DNA from: Misgurnus anguillicaudatus
Taxonomy: Eukaryota; Chordata; Actinopteri; Cypriniformes; Cobitidae
Assembly: GCF_027580225.2 (NCBI RefSeq)
Contig: NC_073341.2
Span: 9,644,001-9,708,000, forward strand
Direction of reading: 5' to 3'
DNA length: 64,000 bases
Shown: positions 35,004 to 47,222 of the stretch, piece by piece
How the letters are laid out: every line of letters starts with the position of its first letter
Numbering within the stretch: the stretch's first letter is position 1
Program-made: the position numbers and the translations under genes
Notes under the pieces: generated by a model
Database searches by the model: none
Seen by the model: the letters and a program-made list of their open reading frames with translations, nothing else
Told to the model about the DNA's origin: nothing

Positions 35004-35202
35004 TTTGGCCATAGCTGTACTTCATAGCCAGAACCCTCAAACTGCTGAAGTTTTTGAACAGGACAAAGGATGCCTATGCCCAATGTTAATGACTACAAAG
35101 TGTGATAGGGAAGTGTAGACATTTTATGTATAAATATACAAATTATTTTATTTGTATTTTATTATGATTACTTGAGAAAGACACAATTTATTGTTACTTT
35201 TG

Positions 35203-35233
<31 letters not shown>

Positions 35234-36286
35234 GTTTTACTGCTGCTCTTTGCAGTTAACTACATGTGTGATTTCTTATATAATAGAAATCTAATAAGTC
35301 AAATATGATCCTATAGGTCAAAATGAAATTTCGATAGGGTGTATAACAATGTCAAACAGGATTTGTTAAATCAAATACAATCCTAAAGGATACACTGAAA
35401 ATCCACTAAAATAAATCTGAATGTCCAATAGGATTGTATAATCCTTTAGAATCATACAGGACAAATTAAAATCCCCTAAAATATATCTGAATGTCCAATA
35501 GGATTTTAAGAATCCTTTAGAATCCTACAAGACAAAGTTAAAATCCACTAAAATATATCTGAATGTCCAATAGGATTTTAAGAATCCTTTAGAATCCTTC
35601 AAGACAAAGTTAAAATCCACTAAAATATATCTGAATGTCCAATAGGATTTTAAGAATCCTTTAGAATCCTACAAGACAAAGTTAAAATCCACTAAAATAT
35701 ATCCGAATGTCCAATAGGATTTTAAGAATCCTTTAGAATCCTACAAGACAAAGTTAAAATCCACTAAAATATATCTGAATGTCCAATAGGATTTTAAGAA
35801 TCCTTTAGAATCCTACAAGACAAAGTTAAAATCCACTAAAATATATCTGAATGTCCAATAGGATTTTAAGAATCCTTTAGAATCCTACAAGACAAAGTTA
35901 AAATCCACTAAAATATATCTGAATGTCCAATAGGATTTTAAGAATCCTTTAGAATCCTACAAGATTCTATGAAATTCTAATAGGATTTTTTGACAAGGGA
36001 TACTAGCCGGCTTACAGCTGCGTCCAAAATCTCGTGAGCTCTCGCCGAACGAGCGCTGATTTCAGCTAAACCCAACATCTCGCGAGATTTGGCCATAGCT
36101 GTACTTCATAGCCAGAACCCTCAAACTGCTGAAGTTTTTGAACAGGACAAAGGATGCCTATGCCCAATGTTAATGATTACAAAGTGTGATAGGGAAGTGT
36201 AGACATTTTATGTATAAATATACAAATTATTTTATTTGTATTTTATTATGATTACTTGAGAAAGACACAATTTATTGTTACTTTTG

Positions 36287-36317
<31 letters not shown>

Positions 36318-37298
36318 GTTTTACTGCTGCTCTTTGCAGTTAACTACATGTGTGATTTCTTATATAATAGAAATCTAATAAGTCAAATATGATCCTATAG
36401 GTCAAAATGAAATTTCGATAGGGTGTATAACAATGTCAAACAGGATTTGTTAAATCAAATACAATCCTAAAGGATACACTGAAAATCCACTAAAATAAAT
36501 CTGAATGTCCAATAGGATTGTATAATCCTTTAGAATCATACAGGACAAATTAAAATCCCCTAAAATATATCTGAATGTCCAATAGGATTTTAAGAATCCT
36601 TTAGAATCCTACAAGACAAAGTTAAAATCCACTAAAATATATCTGAATGTCCAATAGGATTTTAAGAATCCTTTAGAATCCTTCAAGACAAAGTTAAAAT
36701 CCACTAAAATATATCTGAATGTCCAATAGGATTTTAAGAATCCTTTAGAATCCTACAAGACAAAGTTAAAATCCACTAAAATATATCCGAATGTCCAATA
36801 GGATTTTAAGAATCCTTTAGAATCCTACAAGACAAAGTTAAAATCCACTAAAATATATCTGAATGTCCAATAGGATTTTAAGAATCCTTTAGAATCCTAC
36901 AAGACAAAGTTAAAATCCACTAAAATATATCTGAATGTCCAATAGGATTTTAAGAATCCTTTAGAATCCTTCAAGACAAAGTTAAAATCCACTAAAATAT
37001 ATCTGAATGTCCAATAGGATTTTAAGAATCCTTTAGAATCCTACAAGACAAAGTTAAAATCCACTAAAATATATCCGAATGTCCAATAGGATTTTAAGAA
37101 TCCTTTAGAATCCTACAAGACAAAGTTAAAATCCACTAAAATATATCTGAATGTCCAATAGGATTTTAAGAATCCTTTAGAATCCTACAAGACAAAGTTA
37201 AAATCCACTAAAATATATCTGAATGTCCAATAGGATTTTAAGAATCCTTTAGAATCCTACAAGATTCTATGAAATTCTAATAGGATTTTTTGACAAGG
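34913..37298. repeat. Tandem duplication of the right end of the 13.25-kb element
   Basis: 34913-35996 and 35997-37298 are near-identical, with unit starts GGGATACTAGCCGGC at both. They differ chiefly in the number of 72-bp subterminal units (about 8 versus 11) and a few bases. The first copy ends in its own ATAGGATTTTTTGACAAGG terminus at 35980-35998, so the element has two right ends in series. Confidence 0.85.
35420..37285. repeat. 72-bp minisatellite arrays (two blocks)
   Basis: Units begin GTCCAATAGGATTTTAAGAA and contain TTTAGAATCCTACAAGAC and AAATCCACTAAAATATAT. Block one is 35420-35985 and block two 36505-37285, separated by unique sequence 36000-36500. Within the blocks, variants such as CCTTCAAG and ATATCCGAAT recur at the same spacing, showing that runs of units were copied together. 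Confidence 0.85.
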
Positions 37299-37653
37299 GA
37301 TCACCTGCAAGTGTTCATACATGAATCATCCTCAGGTCCCACCCTGCAACCCTGTTCTCCCATTAAGTTTTTTTATAGATCACAACCTTTGCGTGGGAAC
37401 TGGTGTACGCACATTTCCAGCCCTGTTTTGTGCGTGCGCCAGTTCTACGCAAAGGTTGTGATCTATAGAAAACTTAATGGGAGATGTGCTTGCAGGGTGG
37501 GACCTGAGAATGATTCATGTATGAAGAATTGCAGGTGATCTGTGATTTATAAAGGGAACAGTGCTGTGTTTTGACGTAATATTTTTTGGCGTATACCATT
37601 TTTGGCTTTTGTCCGTACGCAGACTTTTAGTAAGGATTTATAAATGAGACCCC
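37299..37653. mobile_element. Right part of the MITE split by the 13.25-kb insertion
   Basis: It begins with the duplicated GATC and ends GAGACCCC, the inverse of 23905. A strong hairpin (37318-37531) pairs ATACATGAATCATCCTCAGG with its complement, and CACAACCTTTGCGT with ACGCAAAGGTTGTG. Confidence 0.8.
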
Positions 37654-39319
37654 AGGTGTCTGGTTTTGTTGATAATAACGATGCCATAATTGAAAAGGTA
37701 AATTTTGTAGGTTGTTTTTATTATATTACTGTTAATACACTGCATCTACATTTGTACTACTCTTTTACTTTTACTACACTGCACATGTGTATATATATAC
37801 ACTGTATATGTCACCATCCCCCGGCGATTTTCTATGTAACTGTTATAATAATCTTAAACCATTTGTCTATGGTGCATTTTTGGTCTGCTATTTAAAGGCT
37901 ACTGCTAAAACATTGCATATTTTATTTATACTACTGTAAACCATACTACTTTCTTCACTGCATGTCTATACAATATAAGATCAACCTTCCTTTGCAGTTT
38001 CTTTAATAAAAACTTCCTCTCTTCTCCTTTGTGCGCTTTATATCTTTGTGATATTTGTGAAATGGCTGTAGCACTCCCTCTGGTAGCCAGTGTTAGCTAG
38101 TTTGACTAACTTGTTTGTAGGATCCTGGCTTTGTAACTTGTATGCCTGTGTTCTTGTATAATGCTTTCTCTGCATTCAAGGTCTTTCCACAAAAACACTG
38201 ATTTAATCAATTTCTGCCAACTTGTGCCTGTGAAGGGAATGGTGGGTCCACTATCCTCAAATACATGCATGCAGCACTTCATTTTTTGACATTTCTTTCT
38301 TTCTGTCTGTCTCGTTTTTTTGACGTTGTGTTTCCAAGCGATAACACAGATCAAATGTATGAAATCAGAACGGTGTAAAAAATAGAACGGTGTATTTATT
38401 AAAAATTACAAAAAAAATGACAGTACATGACAAAGATGGTTATATAAATTAAAAACAGCAAGAATGGGCAATGTTACCTCTACTTTCACATTTTGTGTCA
38501 AACTGAATATTTAAACTGCATTAGTGGCTAAAATTAGTTAACAAGTTCAATCTTTCCTGCAAAACTCGCCAGTGTGTTGACACGCGTCATCAACACCGAA
38601 ACTTTTCCACGCACGCTATTGGATGAAGGCAACAAATACGTCATGAACTTCGGACCCCAAACGTAGCTGCTTGCTCTATTCGCCGGGAAAATAACCTGGA
38701 GAAAGTTACCGATATTATAGAAATGTGCAAAGTATGTAAGTGGCAACAATTTGTATTTGATTTGTTGAAAAGCGTAGCGGTTACATTAAAAAAAAACTGG
38801 GGCATCCATCACCAGAGATCGTCTGATAACACGAAATCTCCCCTCAGCCCACCGTCTATGGTGGGGCATGTGATTTCCGTGGCCGTGAATTCATGAGATT
38901 GATTTACAGGTATCTAGCACCCATGATTTTGCCATTAATACTAGTTATAATAATAATAATTATTAAAATATTAGTTTTTAAAATAATTATTATTGGTTGT
39001 TATTATCTTAGCAGATAATTTCTTTTTGATGTTTATTGTTATTGTTGAATCAGAAAGCATAACTAATTTTATAAAGGTCTGTCCATTTTCAACAAAATGT
39101 GCATGCATGTTTATGTAGAAATAATTGAACACCCCGTCGAATGAAGATCTAAAAAGCTTTGCTTTAAAAGCACAATATTTCTGTTTATTTTTATAATAAA
39201 ATAATGTTAGACGAGTTCTAAAAAAGTCATTTTTTTCAGTTCTGTCGTCCGACTTCCATCTTAGTTTCTTTAACATAGTATTGTCTTTTGTTACGTGTTA
39301 TTAGGCTTGTTCGACTTCA
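37654..39319. other. No complete gene; one exon-like frame (-)
   Basis: At 38120-38315 the minus strand encodes KCCMHVFEDSGPTIPFTGTS and then WQKLIKSVFLWKDL, which resembles a Cys-containing N-terminal block seen in repeat-associated fish proteins, though I cannot name the family. ATG codons precede it but no clear donor follows. The rest of the interval is AT-rich and shows nothing else. Confidence 0.3.
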
Positions 39320-39462
39320 TGTGGCGTTGCGAGAAACGGCAGGCGGGTGACGTCAACGTACCGCGAGAGCGAGTCGAGAAATCACACGTAGAAGTCTAAT
39401 TTCGAATTGCTCTCGCGGTACATTGACGTCATATGCTTGTCGGTTCTTGCAGCGCCCCACGA
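39320..39462. mobile_element. Palindromic MITE (first copy)
   Basis: GTGGCGTTGCGAGAAACGGC and, inverted, GTCGGTTCTTGCAGCGCCCC pair, as do GTACCGCGAGAGCGA and TTGCTCTCGCGGTAC. A diverged second copy with the same arrangement is at 56680-56822. Confidence 0.65.
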
Positions 39463-42239
39463 GGTTAAACACAGCTATTATTTGCGAGCGCGCCCCTCGT
39501 GTAAGTTCAAACAGCGCGCAGACGACAGTTATCGTTTCTGTGGTAAATTCTGAGGCAAGTTTTCATTAATTCCTGGTTACTTGATTAAAATAAGTTCACA
39601 GTAATGTTAATTTTGTTGTTGGTAAATCGATATGATTAATATATTATGAACTTCAATGTTATCAATGTTAACTGTTGATGTTAAGCAGACAGACGTGACG
39701 CAGCTGTGACTGAGCTAACGTTTTTAACGGTAAGTTAGTGGTGCAGATCTTTTATTTCTTTACCTGGTATAAAAAATTCGTATGCCTGTTCTTAAATTTA
39801 TTTGCCATTGTTTAGTTAACTATAATAACGAAAGTATTTCGATATGGGGTTTGACGCGTAACTTAAATCTAATGTTATACAACTTGCAGTACGAGCAGAG
39901 TTTACAGTAAGTTAGAAGAATTAAAACAGAAGCCAGTCATTTTCTTTGTGTATTTTGATGTTTTATTGGCTGAACTAAGAGTAAGTATTACTTTGTGTTT
40001 ACATTGGCACCCAGAACAGTAAATCAACATATTTTTAAAGCTCTCTTCAATACAATGGATACATTAAAATATTAACTACAACTAAATAGTCAGAGCTCAC
40101 TTTGACTTGATGTACACCTCAGTCTTATATAATGTATTACCACCAAGCTACCATGTTGTAATGGAAACCAATACTGACCTTTTTATTGTGACGCATATCC
40201 CCTACTACAACCTTATAATGCATTTAGTATTTGTTTTGAGTTGTATTCAGATCAAAAATAGTAATCCTAATAATTAAGATGCAGTGTTTTATATTTCACA
40301 ATTTATGTTTTCTTTTAAAATGGGTTATGGTTTGTTCTTCTATTTTATTATGTGTTTTATGTAGGCAAATCGCCATGCAATTTAAAGAAGTGTAATAAAA
40401 TACACAGAGGTGAAGTCACGTGTCTTTCCAGATGCCCAAATCAGTACCCCTCAAAAACTAATGAAGTAATAGTTTTCCATGACAATAAATCGAAACATTC
40501 TTAATTTCTTTAAAAGGTGTACGTGGGCCACAGGTTTTTTTTGTATTTCTAACCAAAACATTACATTTATGTTTCTATAGTAATGAAATATGTTTTTCTT
40601 TTTCAGAACTTTATCAAATGCCATGATAGATACAGTAAGATGAGCCTGAAGAGGAGATTTGGGAAGAGGCTGTTTCATAATTATTTGCTTTGCCAGGTCA
40701 CCTGTGGTAAGATTGTAAAACGTACTGTAGCACTTATGTCACTGCAATCGTAATAACTATGCTACTGGACCAGTTCTAGGTTTGTTGAGTGGTGTATATT
40801 ATATTAGAACGAGACATGAGACATGAAAACTTATATAAATTAATTAGCAGTTTACTGAACAGGCATAAAAATGGAATAGGTAAGTTAGAAAGATAAATAG
40901 AATAATTAAATAAATATATCAATATAAATTATTCAATAAATGTATTGATAAGTATTTACCCCACAAAATGTAGATCAATAAATAATCAATAAATATTTAC
41001 AGTAAAAGATGTGTCAATAAATAATCAATGTAGATCAATAAATAATCAATAAATATTTATAGTAAAAGATGTATGTCAATAAATAATCAATAAATATTTA
41101 CAGTACGGTATGTATAATAAATAATTTTAAATCCTTTATATTTAATCTTTTCTTATTTAAATAAGTTTAAATGGATTTAAACTGGTTTAAGTATGGGTTT
41201 ATTCTGGTTAGTTTTGTTCTTAGACCGGTCTATTAAATTTAATCAGCTCTTTTAGTACAGTTGCTTTTACTATTTTTAAGCTATTTGTTTCTAGTTTTCT
41301 TTTGAGTTAACTCTTCTTTCTTTAAGGGAACAGGTAGATATTTTAGCGTGCTTATGTTAGTGTGATTGTTTCACTTTACAGGGTCTAACTCTTTCTTTGC
41401 AGGTAAAATGTAAGGATTTTTAAATGTTTCTTTTGTTTGTGCAATTGCTACACTTTAGAGTCTCACTTTAACAGAAAAACATAAAAGAAAAAATACAATA
41501 CATCAACCAATTTACATTCATACATTCACCTATTCACAAATTTCTCTATTCGATAAATCTAAATTATTGTGCTGCAATTTCAGAATTTCAGTTCAGAGGA
41601 TCCGTCCAATTCGATGTGTTCAAAAGTCAATATCCAATGTGATTAAAAGAATATAGCTCAGTGGTTCACTTTGTTCAGGTCAAACCGTATAAGCGATCAA
41701 AGTGCGGTGTTTCAGTTCTTGCAGGTTAGAGATCCTTGGGTTGGCTCCCCATCTAGTATCCAGTTGAAATATCTGTTCGGTCGTATGCTGTCTCGCAACT
41801 ACGCTGATTATCCAATCCGGTGTCGAGCTGTCCACAAACTTTCTGTCTAGGGGAAAAAAACCTGGCCAAAACCGTCTTCAAAACACTCCTCAAAACCACC
41901 GTTAAGATGTTATAGGGTTGACTTCTTGATTAACAAAATATCAGAGGTGTTAAATAAGCTTAATTTTGGAGTTTAGTTTAAGGTGTCTGGATTCCGTGTG
42001 TATCTTATCGATTTTCCGTTAGCTTTTGATCGTTTTTTCGTCTGTGTTCGTATATTTTCGTAAGTCCCGCCCACTGATCTGTAATAGGTCTTTAGCGTGA
42101 GTGGGTCCCACCCATAGCCCCCACCTTGGAAAAATGAGGAATGAGTGTCTGTAGTCTTTCACCCTAAACAAAGATACAGCAGTTCCTTCTTTCATTGACG
42201 CAAAATGACGATTTTTACATAATTGAAAGAAGGAAGTGC
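39463..42239. other. No supported gene; exon-like piece at 40607-40708 (+)
   Basis: A TTTTTCAG acceptor is followed by a frame containing MSLKRRFGKRLFHNYLLCQ and a GTAAGATT donor (40709). Upstream GTAAAT and GTAAGTT donors at 39542 and 39729 could mark 5' UTR exons. With no downstream partner exon and no recognised family this stays tentative. 40900-41110 holds AATAAATAATCAATAAATATTTA tandem words. 41600-42230 shows nothing. Confidence 0.3.
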
Positions 42240-42245
42240 AACACT

Positions 42246-43383
42246 AGGGCTGGGTACCGTACGTTGATACTTTTATGGTATCGAACGAAAAACTCTGATA
42301 CTTTGAGTATCGGAAAATGATCTTTCGGTGCCAAATTTCGATTCCAAAAGCCAAGCGGCTGTGTCTGTGTGACCCTGTACTTGCGTGTAAGGACCTTAAG
42401 CGCGATTGGCTTTCCACCACCACGTGACCAGGAGGATTTCTTAAAATACTTGCAGTCACCCAACACAAGTGTAGAAAGGATGCAATATGATAAATATAGA
42501 GAAAGTCTTTGTAACAGTTGTCTTACCAATAGATTTAGCGCAAGTATGGCCGTGTTGTCTCCGTGAAAGGCACGTCAACCAAAACAGCGCTTCTCCTAAA
42601 CTGACGAGGGGTTTCAATTTAAAGCACGCGCGCAGCCTGTGTCTCTGCTTGTTTTTACTCGCGTCTGTTTCCGCATGGCAAAGCCTTCATGCCATCATCT
42701 CCCAAAATGGACGATGCGTCTAAACCTATTTTTTACAGTCTATGGTTTAAACTTGACGCACACACGCAGCCCAACACTGCTTACAAAGCCTGAAACCTAA
42801 AATTTAACTGGTTTGCTAATTTCACTTGAATGAAATGACATTGAACGCATTTTCTACTCATTTTAAAAATCCCAAATGCATTTAATATTTTGATAATTAT
42901 GAAGTTGAGTATTGTTTATAAAAACAAACATGCATACAAATCTTCCCATTAAAACTCTCTCACCGATTTAAATATTTTTACTTTTTGTCAAAGTTGCAGC
43001 TATAATGAACCCACTTATTTAAATAATGTTAGTCCAAGCTAAAGACGATTTTACATTTCATAAAGTAAAGAAGTGTTATTTATATTCTTAATTTCTTTAT
43101 TTTTCTTTCCTTATTTTCATAAAAAAACCTGATAAGTGTGTCTGCTGGCGCACCGCTATCCAAAAACCACAACCAGTTGTTTTAATAATGTTACCCTGAG
43201 TGAGAAGTGTTACCAGAATTAGTTTTAATTAAGGTGAAAAATAAAAGTTGTATGTTTAATGTCCTTTTGTTAATGTTTCAAGGGATTTTAAAACATATGG
43301 TATCGTATCGTTAGGAACCGGTATCAAAACTGAGGTATCGAAATTGGCACCGGATCGAAAGATTTTAAACAATACGCAGCCCT
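42246..43383. mobile_element. hAT-like element, 1138 bp
   Basis: AGGGCTGGGTACCG at the left and TACGCAGCCCT at the right are inverted, with GGTATCG words near both ends. AACACT flanks both sides (42240-42245, 43384-43389), shorter than the usual 8 bp. No transposase frame is intact. Confidence 0.65.
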
Positions 43384-43447
43384 AACACTGAAATCTGTAT
43401 TTCTCCCATTTCAGGGGAAACTGAGGGAATGATGCACGACCATTTAA

Positions 43448-43942
43448 CTCTTTCACCGCCAGCGTTTTTAAAAAAAGTCGCCAGCCAGCGCCAGCGTTTT
43501 TCATGATTTTCATCAAAGTTAAATGCCTTCCAGAAAATGTTCTTCTTTAAATATATAAGCATACAATATACCAAATGAAAGAACAGACCCTCTTCTTTCA
43601 AAAAAAAAAAAAAAACGTTTCATCCTACCTTAAGTGGTTCTTTTGTAATCAGCTTTAGAATATGTGTAAGTTTCTGCAAAAACACCACATTTTGAGCAAA
43701 AAGCTGAGATAATTCCATTTTTGTGACGGACTTTTCATAGAGATCCCATTCAGAGCGATCTTTAAAACAGACACGGACATGCAGCCGCTTGTTATAGGGC
43801 AATACTTCCGGGTTTAAAAAGTTGCGGAAGGGCGCCACCTTGTGGATAATAGCGGTATTGCGGAAAGACGGAAAATCTCTTCATTGGCGGAGAAGGGTTT
43901 TCTCTTAATTGACGAGATATCTGGTCAATGGCGGTGAAAGAG
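43448..43942. mobile_element. TTAA-flanked element with CTCTTTCACCGCCA ends
   Basis: CTCTTTCACCGCCA and TGGCGGTGAAAGAG are perfect inverted ends between TTAA sites at 43444-43447 and 43943-43946. The interior of under 500 bp has an A-run and no coding potential. TTAA suggests a piggyBac or Kolobok-type non-autonomous element. Confidence 0.75.
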
Positions 43943-44084
43943 TTAAAAACATGACTGGGGTTCTAACGATACAAAGCTTAATGCAAATCTGTGAAGTGTC
44001 CCTTTAAGAGCTGTCTGACCAAATAAGATGATGATCTAATTAAATTTCTATGAGCAGTAAATCACAGTGTAAAACCTGACATTT

Positions 44085-44165
44085 CCTGCTGCCAGCAGGT
44101 GGTGCTATGACTGTCTCTGAATATTGCCTATTTAATGTGTTCAGGCCAAGATCCTTATCTAATGG
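44085..44165. repeat. Single unit of the 48.3-kb tandem repeat
   Basis: CACTTCCTG-like text, GGTGGTGCTATGACTGTCTC and ATGTGTTCAGGCCAAGATCC match the units at 48300-48680. It is cut at 44160 by the next repeat. Confidence 0.7.
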
Positions 44166-44458
44166 TGCTTTTCCATTGCATAGTACCCCACTGTTTAGTT
44201 TAGTTTGGGTCGGGTCAGCTCACCTCACTTTGGCGTGGTTAGCTTTTCCATCAAGTTTGGTATCACTTCGCAGTGGGAGGGATTATAGGCGTGTCTTTAT
44301 ATGTGCGCTGCCTACTGCTGTGACATCATACAAGTGAAAGTGTCGTTGTACATTCCCATACATTTATTTATTTCTCAGTCTGCCACAAAATTAAATTTGG
44401 CCACCACAAATAGATGTTTGCACATCACGTTTATCACCACCTCTGTCTCACATGACAG

Positions 44459-45379
44459 TAGGGATGGGAATTGATAAGAATTTAACGATTCCGATTCCAT
44501 TATCGATGTTGCTTATCGATCCGATTCCTTATCGATTCTCATTGGGTGAGGGAATAAGTACAAATTTGTATGTTTGCATTAACTCGCTTTAATATTTGTT
44601 CAGAAGACACAGAACAGAGTATACACAAATTATGTGTAGCAACCTCAGAACAAACTTAAAAGTAGGCGAGCTACTTCTTAAAGTAAAGTCCAGGGACCTA
44701 TAGCCTAGGGCAGTGTTTCTCAACCAGTAAACATGTGATAGGACTAGGAATTAATAAATAAGAACTAGACTGACATAAAACATGAAATTTTTGGTCATGC
44801 ATGCCTTTGTTATTTTTGTTTTGAAAAGACATGATGCTGGAGCAAATACAGCACGTCGGCGCGGAGGATAAATGAAAATGATACGGAACCTACGCCGTCG
44901 CGGCTACGCCGTAGGACCTACGCACGACTTAACGAGCCCTTTAGTCATTGCTCGGCAGAGGTGGACACTACTTGAGTATTTTAGTTTCATTTTCCAAGAA
45001 TCTGTGCTTTATCAGAGTGTTGTCTTGGGAAAAAATGTACTTTACTAAAAATTGTTCACTAAATTCTAAAGCATAGAATCATAATGTGTATTCCTTTTAT
45101 ATTGCATATTAAAATTGATTTAATACATAATTACATAAAAATTGTGTACTTTTACTCAAGAAAAGTACTTTTTCAGTGTTTCACGAAGCCTCGCTCTGCC
45201 CACCACTAATTATAACCAAACTTTGTATCATTCTGTCTCTATGCAATGTTTGCTGCATTCTTAACCAAAACAACACAGCGTGTGTGTGACGTCATGACAC
45301 ATTTGCAACGAGCGGAACCAATAAGCGGAATCGTTAAGCAGGCATGCTAACGGTTCCAAGGAATCGATTCCCATCCCTA
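44459..45379. mobile_element. hAT element, 921 bp
   Basis: TAGGGATGGGAATTGATAAG and AATCGATTCCCATCCCTA are inverted ends. The target duplication CATGACAG (44451-44458, 45380-45387) is perfect. It is inserted in another repeat (44166-45767, recognisable by GGTGCTTTTCCATTGCATAG). No coding frame is seen. Confidence 0.85.
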
Positions 45380-45767
45380 CATGACAGTTTCTGCTCAAAC
45401 ACCCGTGGCGTCAGTCGACGGCGCTCCGCTGAGCCTCATTGAAGTTGCGTTTAAGCATATATAATGCTGACGTGCTCGTCACGAATGTTCCGCCATAAAC
45501 TGCAAGTCTGGAAAAAACTGTTATGGTGTCCCTGATTCTCAACCTGTAGATGTTTTTCATCGCTAAAAGGGAGTTTGGGAACTTATAGCAGTCTCAGAGC
45601 ACAGATGACAACATGTTTGCTCTAAACAAAGCAAGCTAGTACTAAGTTAAAGCACATCTTTTACATTATAGCTGGTAGTGAGGATTCACTCAGACCAATC
45701 AGTGATCTACAGTGTTTTCGCGTCATGTTTGGTATCAGCTCGGGTCGCTTCGAACCCCAACCGAATA

Positions 45768-46172
45768 GGGGTGGCACGGTTCATGAAAAAATCTGAACCA
45801 TTCAGTTCGTTTGTCTCGGTTCGGAGCGTTAGTGCTTTGCACGGTTCGACGGTTCATGGCATGCGCAGTGTAGCCTTGTGCCCTGTATGTGACCTCAGAT
45901 AGCGTGTTTCCCTTTCGCGAATGGCGCGAAAGAAAAGGTGACTGGTGTGGAGAGTGAGTGCTACAAGTCATGTTACGTGTAGAAATAGCAATTGGGAAGG
46001 AAGTCTGCTCAGAGTTGGAGAATGCGCCAGCGTCGTATAAGTTTGGTGTGTGGGTTATTTTTTTATTTCATGTTACCTATGATGATAGCGGAAATAAAAT
46101 AAAAGACAGAACTGCAGTCTATGGGTTGAATGTGTTCAAACAGCCCAAGAACACCGCCTATATATATCAATG
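45768..46172 (+). pseudogene. hAT transposase N-terminal fragment with BED-finger remains
   Basis: The sequence starts ATAGGGGTGGCACGGTTC, a hAT terminus. At 45990-46170 it encodes ENAPASYKFGVWVIFLFHVT then DSGNKIKDRTAVYGLN, matching the aromatic and basic first half of a BED zinc finger. The Cys pair expected after DRTAV is lost. There are no further domains; it is a truncated copy. Confidence 0.6.
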
Positions 46173-47222
46173 TTAGTTAATAAGTTTATTATAACAAATT
46201 TTAAATGATGCATTTGTTGGAGAGAATAATCCTGTTTTTTTAATTATCTGTTCTGTTGTCAGACATAAAACGAGTCGACTTTTAAGTAGTGAGTAAACAC
46301 GATCCAGTCACACCTTGAGTTTAATCCAACCAGCTGTTCCTTTAACTCTGCTGAAATCCTGATATATAAACTCGATTTATAATTATCTGACAAAATAACC
46401 ATACATTTACATTGAAGCCTTACTGCTGTTTTCTCATCATGTCTTTTTGTGTTATGAGCTTTTTTAATGTGAGTTTTATTGTATGTTGCATACAGGGCTT
46501 GACAATAACTTTTTTACTCACCAGCCAAAGTGGCTAGTTGTTTTCCAAAGTTACTACCCACTCAGCATTTTCACTGGCCAAAATTTTGTTGCTGGTAAAA
46601 TACATTTTATATGATTAAACTTGACTTTGGCATCCTAAAATGACTTTGAGTAATTGTACTCGATTTAGCTAGATTAGATGCAGATTGACTTTCAAATGCA
46701 GACTGACCACCCAAGTTAAGACTACATTATTTAGCTGTTAATATCAGTATAGATCATATCATATATTTAGGTGCATGAAAAACATGCTAGAAAGGCATAA
46801 ATAGATTAACTTTAAATTAATATATTAACAGTGGAGCGCGGTGTAGAAGATTAACTAAAAAGATAAACCCAAAACCCAAAACAAACACTTGAAATATTTA
46901 TTAACAACAGCAGTAAAATGTATATGCTTGATAATGGTTTCTGTTAAAAGTTATTTAAGACTTTAAATGGCAAATGTCGAGAGGGTATTATTTTTGCACA
47001 AAGTAGGCTACATTAAAATGATGCGCGAACCTCTCATTATTTACATTAGCCTTTCGGTCCTTTCCCTTTGCCACTATATTCTAATACTGTTATGCCTCAA
47101 TTAGCTAGTTAAAGATTAAAAGTTGTTGTTTAAGGTGTACAGGCTTGCTGCTGTGTTTAATTAAAGATGAGGTTTAAATAACATTCTGTTTGGTCAACTA
47201 CACTCTTGTGAATCTTCCCTAG
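46173..47222. other. No gene; dispersed repeat copy at 46230-46390
   Basis: 46230-46390 is the uninterrupted relative of the repeat broken by the foldback at 4272-5809 (shared TCTGTT, GTTGTCAGACAT, AACGAGT, CTGTTCCTTTAACT). The rest is AT-rich, with no exon found. Confidence 0.5.

Larger units (their letters stand above)
24047..37298. mobile_element. 13.25-kb composite insertion with CCTTGTCAAAAAATCC termini
   Basis: The left end CCTTGTCAAAAAATCCTAT and right end ATAGGATTTTTTGACAAGG are perfect inverted repeats. GATC is duplicated at 24043-24046 and 37299-37302. Both ends have subterminal arrays of AATCCTATAGGATT-like words (24060-24440 and 35420-37285). Inside are a TA-flanked element (24514-27461), a hAT (25312-26356), small repeats, a TIR element (29094-34359), a smaller relative (34357-34676), and a tandemly duplicated right end. 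I cannot find a transposase for the outer element. Its size could reflect later insertions into a much smaller non-autonomous element. A 4-bp duplication is seen in several superfamilies, so I leave it unassigned. Confidence 0.75.

Noticed and set aside
35420..37285. Regular repeats and spacing resembling a CRISPR array
   Set aside because: Units are 72 bp and repeat end to end with no unique spacers; this is a minisatellite in a vertebrate genome.
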